Assembly: GCF_019448235.1 (NCBI RefSeq)
Contig: NZ_CP080409.1
Coordinates: forward strand, 1,364,001 to 1,428,000
DNA: 64,000 nt
Source: Nocardioides panacisoli
GTDB taxonomy: Bacteria; Actinomycetota; Actinomycetes; Propionibacteriales; Nocardioidaceae
Reading direction: 5' to 3'
Part shown: positions 58,545 to 64,000 of the stretch, in pieces
How positions within the stretch are numbered: the stretch's first letter is position 1
Layout: each line of letters begins with the position of its first letter
Position numbers and translations under genes: made by a program
Notes under the pieces: generated by a model
Database searches by the model: none
What the model was told of the DNA's origin: nothing
The model's input: the letters and a program-made list of their open reading frames with translations, nothing else

Positions 58545-60443
58545 TCACCTCGGACTCGTGACGAGGGCGATGGACACGACGACGGCCACCAGGAGTACGC
58601 CGCCGACCAGTTGCAGGTAGTAGTGGTGCAGTTGGCCGCTTCTGCCGCTGCGGCGTACGCCGCCACCGGCACGGCGCGACACTGCGGCGACACCGTCCAC
58701 GATGCGCGTGATCAACGTGTCACCCGCTGCGGTGGCGCGGCCCGCCTGCAACACCAGCCCCGCCAGTCGATCCACGATCACGGCGACCACACGGTCGTCG
58801 AACCGGCCGGCTGCCGCGGCGACGGCCACGGTCGGGCGGACGAGGATCGCACGTGCCGCCGGTTCGAGGCCCAGCCAGCCGTGCAGCCATCGATACAGCG
58901 GCGAGGCGGCTCGCCGGGACGGTGTGCGCGACCGGCGCAGCATCCGCGTCGAGATCAGCACGGCCGTCACCACTGCGGCGGCGCCCGACAGGGCCAGCTC
59001 CCACAGGTGCGGCTCGGGCGACTCGGCCCCGGGCAGCGAGGTGACCACCGCCGGAAGTGCCAAGACCCCGAGCGTCACCGCTCCCAGCGCCAGTGGCGCC
59101 AGCGCCACCGGCACCACCACGGGCACCCGCCCCGTGGGAGGCTGCTCGAGCTCCCCGTGCGGCGCACCCTCCGATGCGGTGCGCAGCACCGTCACGAGCG
59201 CGACCGCGGCGTAGGCGGTCGCCAGCACGGTGGCCACGACCCCGACCACGTAGAGGGCCGTCGAGGACTCCAGTGCGGCCGCGAGCACGACATCCTTCGT
59301 GGCCCACAGGGTCAGCGGCGGGATGCCCGCCAGGGAGAGCAGCGCGACCGCGGCGAGGGCGCCCACGACCGGCCAACGCCTGGCGACGCCAGTGAGGTGG
59401 TCCAAGCGCTTGCTGCCGAGGGCCTCCAGCCACGCGCCGGCCACCAGGAACAGCAGCGCCTTGACCGCGGCATGGCCCACGAGGTGTGCCGTGCCCGCGC
59501 TGGTCGCTCCGACCCCGGCGGCCAGGACCACGAACCCCAGCTGCGCCGCCGTGGACGCAGCGAGGAGCTGCTTCAGGTCGGTCTGCGTGAGGGCCACCGC
59601 ACCCAGGACGACCGCGGTCAGGCCACCGACCCAGGCCGCGGCGTCGTCGGCCCACCCGGTGGCCGTCAGCAGCGGCGCGACGCGCAGCAGGAGATAGGCA
59701 CCGAGTGCGACCATGGCCGCGGAGTGCAGCAGCGCCGAGACGGGACTGGGACCGTCCATCGCCCGCGACAACCACCACGAGAACGGCAGTTGGGCTGCCT
59801 TGCCACAAGCGGCGACCAGGATGCCGGCCGCGGCCAGGTGGCGCCACTCCGACTCCAGACCGGCCAGTCCGTCCAACGACAACCCGTTGGCCCCGCCACC
59901 GGCCACCGCGGCCGCGACGGCGAGGTACAGCCCGAGGTCGGTGGCACGGGTGGTGAGCAGCGCGGTGGCACCCGAAGCGACGGGTCGCGGCTCGTCGTAC
60001 CGGTAGCCGATGAGCGCGTAGGACGTCGCGCCCATGACCTCCCACCCCAGGAGCAGGGTGGGCAGCGTCGTGGCCAGCACCGTGAGCGCGGCTGCCGCGG
60101 CGAAGAGCAGCATCAGACCGGCGAACCGTGGCTCTCGTGTCTCACCGGCGCCGGTGGCGGCCAGCTGCACGAGCGCCGCGACGCCGAGGATGGCGGGGAG
60201 CAGTAGACCTCCGATGCCGTCGGCGGCCAGACCGAGGTCGCTGCCCAGGACGAAGGACGCCTGCACCGCGGCACCGGTCGCCGTCGCCGCGATACCGAAG
60301 GCAGTGCTGAGCGCGAGGACGAGGGTCGCCAGCCACCCCGCGACCGTCGCAACTCGGGCCGGGATCACGTGCCCGAGACCGGCGAGGGCACTCCCCGCCA
60401 CAGCGGGCAGCAGGACGGCGAGCATGATCATCGGCGCGCTCAT
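58545..60443 (-). CDS. nuoL: Complex I-like subunit L
   Basis: 632 residues. The antiporter-like core has GWEVMGATSYALIGY, CGKAAQLPFSWWLSRAMDGP and the His-bearing segment SALLHSAAMVALGAYLL. The C-terminal lateral helix and a final anchor helix (LVGGVLLVAVVVSIAL) are present, as in true NuoL. ATG 60443 overlaps the nuoK stop. Confidence 0.92.
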   Translation of the reverse strand: MSAPMIMLAVLLPAVAGSALAGLGHVIPARVATVAGWLATLVLALSTAFGIAATATGAAVQASFVLGSDLGLAADGIGGLLLPAILGVAALVQLAATGAGETREPRFAGLMLLFAAAAALTVLATTLPTLLLGWEVMGATSYALIGYRYDEPRPVASGATALLTTRATDLGLYLAVAAAVAGGGANGLSLDGLAGLESEWRHLAAAGILVAACGKAAQLPFSWWLSRAMDGPSPVSALLHSAAMVALGAYLLLRVAPLLTATGWADDAAAWVGGLTAVVLGAVALTQTDLKQLLAASTAAQLGFVVLAAGVGATSAGTAHLVGHAAVKALLFLVAGAWLEALGSKRLDHLTGVARRWPVVGALAAVALLSLAGIPPLTLWATKDVVLAAALESSTALYVVGVVATVLATAYAAVALVTVLRTASEGAPHGELEQPPTGRVPVVVPVALAPLALGAVTLGVLALPAVVTSLPGAESPEPHLWELALSGAAAVVTAVLISTRMLRRSRTPSRRAASPLYRWLHGWLGLEPAARAILVRPTVAVAAAAGRFDDRVVAVIVDRLAGLVLQAGRATAAGDTLITRIVDGVAAVSRRAGGGVRRSGRSGQLHHYYLQLVGGVLLVAVVVSIALVTSPR

Positions 60444-60742
60444 TCGTGCAGCTCCGCCGTCATGTCGGTCATGTCCACTTCCGCGCGACGGTGCAGCAGC
60501 GTCGCCATGGCGAACCCGATCGCCATTTCGACGGTCATGGCGGCCAGCACCACCAGCAGGAGGACCTGACCCGACGGGTCGGGTGCGAGGAACCACCAGA
60601 AGCCGCCCAGGGCCAAGAGAACGCCGCCGATCATCAGCTCCAGGCCCATCATCACCATGACGACGACCTGCTGGGACAGGGCACCGTAGAGGCCGACGGA
60701 CACCAGGGCGGCGGCCACGAGCAGCACGGTCTCCAGGGTCAT
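60440..60742 (-). CDS. nuoK: Complex I-like subunit K
   Basis: 100 residues, three membrane helices. The Glu of helix 2 (MMGLELMIGGVLL) and that of helix 3 (MTVEMAIGFAMA) match the proton-path glutamates of NuoK. The C-terminus is longer and Met/Asp-rich (VDMTDMTAE). Overlaps nuoJ by 4 nt. Confidence 0.92.
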   Translation of the reverse strand: MTLETVLLVAAALVSVGLYGALSQQVVVMVMMGLELMIGGVLLALGGFWWFLAPDPSGQVLLLVVLAAMTVEMAIGFAMATLLHRRAEVDMTDMTAELHE

Positions 60743-61338
60743 GCGCCACCCCCGTCGCGAGCGGAGCGAGATGGAGCGGGAGGATCCGCCGGCGCTTCGT
60801 CCAGATCATCGCCCATCCGGTCATAACGAGTGCGGGACGACGAGAGCAGCACCCCGACCACGATCGTGGCGACCATGACCGGGCCGATCGCCATCATCAC
60901 CAACATCTGGCTCTCCATGATCGCCGTGCCGAGCGCCTCGGTGACTCCCGAGACACCGGCTCCGGCGGCCGCTCCGCCTGTCGGCCACGGCACCAGCACG
61001 GCCCCTCCTCCCAGGACGAGGAACGCGGTGACCGCCGTGCCGATCGCGGCACGGTGTGAGTGCACCATCGTCATCGGCATCAGCGCCGGATTCATCCCCA
61101 TGAACATGACCATGTAGACCGCCATCACGGCCATCTCCATGATCATCATCAAGATGACGATCACGCCCAGGTAGGTCTGCTCCATCAGCAGCAGAGCAGC
61201 ACCGACGGCGACGAAGGACGTCGCCAGCGCGTACGTCGCGCGAGCCATCGAGTCGACGACGAACACCAGGACACCGGCCACGACGGCCACGACACCGACC
61301 GCCCAGAAAGCGATGTCGACCAGCACCGGAGGACTCAT
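60739..61338 (-). CDS. nuoJ: Complex I-like subunit J
   Basis: 199 residues, five membrane helices. DIAFWAVGVVAVVAGVLVF and the conserved GVIVILMMIMEMAVMAVYMV helix place it with NuoJ. The helix-3 segment is exceptionally Met-rich. The tail is hydrophilic and Asp/Pro-rich. ATG 61338 overlaps the nuoH stop by one base. Confidence 0.88.
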   Translation of the reverse strand: MSPPVLVDIAFWAVGVVAVVAGVLVFVVDSMARATYALATSFVAVGAALLLMEQTYLGVIVILMMIMEMAVMAVYMVMFMGMNPALMPMTMVHSHRAAIGTAVTAFLVLGGGAVLVPWPTGGAAAGAGVSGVTEALGTAIMESQMLVMMAIGPVMVATIVVGVLLSSSRTRYDRMGDDLDEAPADPPAPSRSARDGGGA

Positions 61339-62255
61339 CAAGCCACCTCCATCACGATCGCGACCACCAGGTCCTGCACCACGACCAACGGCAACAGCAC
61401 GACCCACAGCGGCTCCAACAGCCGCGGCACCCGCAGGGTGGGAAGTCGACCCGCGCACCACGCCAGACCGGCGGTCAACCCGACGGCCTTGAGGGCGACC
61501 CAGGCCGCCGCCGGCAGTACGGGACCTGCTCCACCACCCAGGAACAGCGGCACCGCCACCGCGGCACCCGCGCCCAGCAGAGCATGGCGGCCCAGTCGCA
61601 CGACCAGGAGGTCCGGCCCCGACAGCTCTGCCATCACGCCCCCCGCGGTCTCCGCACCCGCGGGCGCAGCCAACGGCCCGTGAACAGCGAAACCCACCAC
61701 ACCGATGAGGTAGGCGAGGAGCGCCACCGGCATCCACAGGCCGAACCACACACCGTCCTGAGCGGCAGCGATGTCGCCGAGATCCAGGCTGCCGGCCGCC
61801 AACGCGGGTGCCACCAAGGCGAACATCAGCGGCAACTCGTATCCGAGCGCGAGCGCGAGGAAGCGATACCCCCCGACGAGGCCCATGACCGAGTTGGCCC
61901 CCCAGCCGAGCAGCCACACCAGGGCCCACACCGCCACATCCAGCGCATTGGCCCACACCACGCCATGCCCCGACGGCAGGGCGGTGAAGCCGCCCCACGG
62001 GACCAGCGCGAGGAGCAGGACCGCAACCGGAAGCAGTCCCCAGCCGCCGATCCGCCACAACAACACATCGGCCTCGACAGTGCGGCGGCGCCGCTGTCGC
62101 ACCAGACGCGCCGTCTCCACCACCGGGTCGGTCAACGCCAGACGCCAGCCCCGGCCGCCGCCGTACGCCACCGCCACGCTCGACACCCAGGCCAGCGCCA
62201 CGCACCCCACAGTGACGCCGGCAGCTGCCGCGAGAGCACCCACCAGCTCAACCAT
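61338..62255 (-). CDS. nuoH: Complex I-like subunit H
   Basis: 305 residues, eight membrane helices. Recognisable NuoH features are the helix GGYRFLALALGYELPLMFAL, the loop DPVVETARLVRQRRRRTVEA, and LLPAAAWVALKAVGL near the end. In complex I, NuoH forms the quinone chamber with NuoB and NuoD. The loop sequence AAPAGAETAGGVMAELSG is the counterpart of the usual EAESELVAG loop, with fewer acidic residues. It overlaps the next upstream gene by 8 nt. Confidence 0.88.
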   Translation of the reverse strand: MVELVGALAAAAGVTVGCVALAWVSSVAVAYGGGRGWRLALTDPVVETARLVRQRRRRTVEADVLLWRIGGWGLLPVAVLLLALVPWGGFTALPSGHGVVWANALDVAVWALVWLLGWGANSVMGLVGGYRFLALALGYELPLMFALVAPALAAGSLDLGDIAAAQDGVWFGLWMPVALLAYLIGVVGFAVHGPLAAPAGAETAGGVMAELSGPDLLVVRLGRHALLGAGAAVAVPLFLGGGAGPVLPAAAWVALKAVGLTAGLAWCAGRLPTLRVPRLLEPLWVVLLPLVVVQDLVVAIVMEVA

Positions 62256-63345
62256 GCCCGCTCCCCTGGTGGTCGGAGGCATCGTCGGGCTCGTGCCCCT
62301 CACGATGCGGGTGTTCCACTACCGCGCCGAGATCACGTGCCAAGACCGGACCGTGGGCGGCAATGACCAACCGGGCGTCAGCAAGGTCCAGGCCCACTAC
62401 CAGGTCCACCGGATCGACCACACCCACGAACGAGGGAACCGCGATCCCGTCCGCGACGGCCGTCAGGATCTCGCTCGCCGCCCCGGGGAGCACGCCGAGA
62501 CGAGCCAGCCGCCGCAGATGGCCCGCCACCTGGGCTGCGCCGGATTCGTCACCATCGCGGACCCCGCGTGCTCGGCGGGCCCACCGATCGTCCCCGACCA
62601 GGGCCAGCGTCGTGGCGATCGCGTCCCACCCGTCGGCCGCGGTCCACGCTCGATCACGCGCCTGCCCCGACCAGTGAGCCTCCGCGCCTGCGACCACATC
62701 ACCGTGGAGGCGCAACCGCAGCTCCAGCCCGCCCGGCCAGTGGTCGAGCAACGGCCCCCAGGGATGGACCAGCTCGTCCATCTCCAACCCGTCACGATCT
62801 TCGGCCCCGTCGGCCAGTGGGATACCGGACGGGCTCATCGACATTCCACCGTGATCATGGCCGCCATGACCACCGTGGCCTTCGTGCTCGTCGTGGCCTT
62901 CGTGGTCCTCGTGCTCGTCGTGGTCCTCGTGCTCGTCGTGGTCCTCGTGCTCATGGTGCTCGCCGGCATCGCCGTCCCCAGCGGTCCACGGAGCAGCCTC
63001 GTCGGAGCGCTCCCGGGCATCGTGGACATGGCTCGCGACGTCCGCCAACCGCCCGGGCAGTGCGTCCAACGCCTCGTCGACGTCGTCGGCACCGGTGACG
63101 TCGATACGGCACCGGGGTCCGGGGAGTTGGGACCACAGCAGGTCGGCGGCGGACCGCAGTTGATCCGGCAGGTCGCCGGTCACCACCAAGGCGTCGGCGT
63201 GCGCCGGCGCCAGCACGGTCCGCCAACCACGACGATCCAGCGCGGCCTCGACCGCTCGCCGTGCCACGACACCGTCCGGAGCCTCGACCACGTAGCAGCG
63301 AGGACGTGCGGCCGCCCGCTGGGCGAACCGGAGCATCAGGCCCAT
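62248..63345 (-). CDS. His-rich NuoB-like/NuoD-like chimera lacking Fe-S ligands
   Basis: 365 residues. Residues 1-100 resemble NuoB or the hydrogenase small subunit: CYVVE (17-21) aligns with the C-C-x-x-E ligand motif but keeps only the first Cys, and ADALVVTGDLPDQLRSAADL matches the middle. The other N2 ligands are missing. Residues 129-166 are a His/Asp/Glu repeat (EHHEHEDHDEHEDHDEHEDH and on), probably metal-binding. From 188 on, GLEMDELVHPWGPLLDHW and LRLRLHGDVVAGAEAHW resemble the N-terminus of NuoD, without the quinone-site part. It takes the genomic place of nuoBCD. Confidence 0.7.
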   Translation of the reverse strand: MGLMLRFAQRAAARPRCYVVEAPDGVVARRAVEAALDRRGWRTVLAPAHADALVVTGDLPDQLRSAADLLWSQLPGPRCRIDVTGADDVDEALDALPGRLADVASHVHDARERSDEAAPWTAGDGDAGEHHEHEDHDEHEDHDEHEDHEGHDEHEGHGGHGGHDHGGMSMSPSGIPLADGAEDRDGLEMDELVHPWGPLLDHWPGGLELRLRLHGDVVAGAEAHWSGQARDRAWTAADGWDAIATTLALVGDDRWARRARGVRDGDESGAAQVAGHLRRLARLGVLPGAASEILTAVADGIAVPSFVGVVDPVDLVVGLDLADARLVIAAHGPVLARDLGAVVEHPHREGHEPDDASDHQGSGHG

Positions 63346-63674
63346 CGGAACGCACCCTCACGACGCGCCCATGCCACCGCGGCCAGGAGGACGGCGAGGA
63401 AGGCGAACATCTCCACCACCGCGCCGACACCGAGGTCGGTCACCACCACGGCCCACGGGTACATGAACAGCATCTCGACATCGAAGGCCAGGAACACCAC
63501 GCTCGCGGCATACCAACGCGCGTGGTAGCGCGACAGCGCGTGCTGTGCGGGCACCCGACCCGAGGCCTGCGGCAGCACCGTGAGAGCCGTGGGCGCCGGG
63601 GCCACGGCACGGTGAAGTACCCACAACGTGAGCACGCCGAGCGCGCTCATCGCCACCAGAGCGACCAGGACCAC
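63336..63674 (-). CDS. nuoA: Complex I-like subunit A
   Basis: 112 residues, three membrane helices. The NuoA signature RYHARWYAASVVFLAFDVEM then LFMYPWAVVV is clear, including the conserved Asp-Glu pair of helix 2. The start is GTG 63674, 6 bp after the ATPase stop. It overlaps the chimera gene by 10 nt. It is the first gene of the complex I-like operon. Confidence 0.9.
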   Translation of the reverse strand: MVLVALVAMSALGVLTLWVLHRAVAPAPTALTVLPQASGRVPAQHALSRYHARWYAASVVFLAFDVEMLFMYPWAVVVTDLGVGAVVEMFAFLAVLLAAVAWARREGAFRWA

Positions 63675-63680
63675 CGTCGA

Positions 63681-64000
63681 TCACCGCCCGGCTGCGGCGA
63701 CGGGGCTCTCCGGCGTCACGAGGTGCTGGTCGTCGGCCAGTGCTCGGAAGCGCCGGAGCCGGAGACTGTTGGAGACGACGAAGACCGACGAGAACGCCAT
63801 CGCGGCGCCGGCCAGCATCGGGTTGAGCAGGCCCGCCGCGGCCAGGGGTAGGGCGGCCACGTTGTAGGCGAAGGCCCAGAACAGGTTGCCCTTGATGGTC
63901 GACAGCGTGCGCCGGGACAGGCGGATCGCGTCGACGGCGGCGCCCAGGTCCCCGCGGACCAGCGTCAGGTCGCTGGCCTCGATGGCGACGTCGGTGCCCG
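63681..64000 (-). CDS. Heavy-metal P1B-type ATPase, copper type (C-terminal part)
   Basis: The C-terminal 105 residues of a P1B-1 ATPase; the rest lies beyond base 64000. [18 protein letters not shown] is the end of the P-domain. Helix 7 holds the Tyr-Asn copper motif ([20 protein letters not shown]) and helix 8 the Met-x-x-Ser-Ser motif ([20 protein letters not shown]). It should export Cu(I). Its stop is 6 bp before nuoA, so ATPase and complex I-like genes are probably one operon. Confidence 0.93.
   Translation of the reverse strand, partial: GTDVAIEASDLTLVRGDLGAAVDAIRLSRRTLSTIKGNLFWAFAYNVAALPLAAAGLLNPMLAGAAMAFSSVFVVSNSLRLRRFRALADDQHLVTPESPVAAAGR

Overview
The window is a chromosomal segment of a high-GC actinobacterium. 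Family-level clues point to the Nocardioidaceae, probably Nocardioides. They are a primary sigma factor with a Lys/Ala-rich N-terminal arm, a separate topoisomerase IV, DUF7455, DUF5998 and DUF6318 proteins, a 13E12-type DUF222/HNH gene, and dispersed TTGGTCGAGC...GTCGAGACC palindromes. The genus is an inference; no 16S rRNA or tRNA gene was seen.

Layout. (1) 1-14211 is core chromosome: a phosphodiesterase, a DUF5998 protein, a GNAT/acyl-CoA-synthetase-like acetyltransferase, topoisomerase IV subunits A and B on opposite strands, an LprG-like lipoprotein with an MFS exporter, a beta carbonic anhydrase, a SelW-like protein and a DMT transporter. (2) 14447-24387 is a 9.9-kb integrated phage-like element bounded by near-identical 21-bp copies of the 3' end of sigA. 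It carries a tyrosine integrase, a long run of small translationally coupled genes (including WhiB and an HTH protein), a tape measure protein as the only recognisable virion gene, a Panacea/Doc toxin-antitoxin pair and two DUF6907 proteins. (3) 24368-40364 is core chromosome: sigA, an HhH-GPD repair protein, secreted lipoproteins, N-formylglutamate amidohydrolase, HNH and NERD nucleases, an aquaporin, a 5'-3' exonuclease, small conserved proteins, a TetR regulator with its operator, DUF427, a broken GIY-YIG gene, a TPR protein and the RNase P RNA. (4) About 40365-45145 is a minimal integrative mobilizable element: integrase, excisionase-like HTH and MobF relaxase-helicase. (5) 45316-54349, with 54393-55598 downstream, is a copper/cytochrome c block: multicopper oxidase, His-rich proteins, TlpA-like thioredoxin, M56 protease, BlaI/CopY-type repressor, CcdA, ResB, CcsA and DUF2752. 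(6) 55637-63674 is a compact complex I-like operon (A, a B/D-like chimera, H, J, K, L, M, N) that follows a copper-type P1B ATPase cut by the window end.

How the parts work together. Five copies of a 17-bp palindrome, TACTAT-N5-ATAGTA, lie before the multicopper oxidase, tlpA-like, blaI/ccdA, resB-ccsA and DUF2752 transcription units. They imply one BlaI-family regulon joining copper handling and cytochrome c maturation, with the M56 protease as the likely derepressor. The complex I-like operon has the proton-pumping membrane subunits but no gene for NuoC, E, F, G or I. Its only peripheral-arm relative is a His-rich protein that has lost nearly all NuoB iron-sulfur ligands.

The most unusual items are the redox-less complex I-like operon, the five-site BlaI regulon, and the sigA-integrated element that carries a tape measure gene and a Doc toxin whose catalytic His is Gln.
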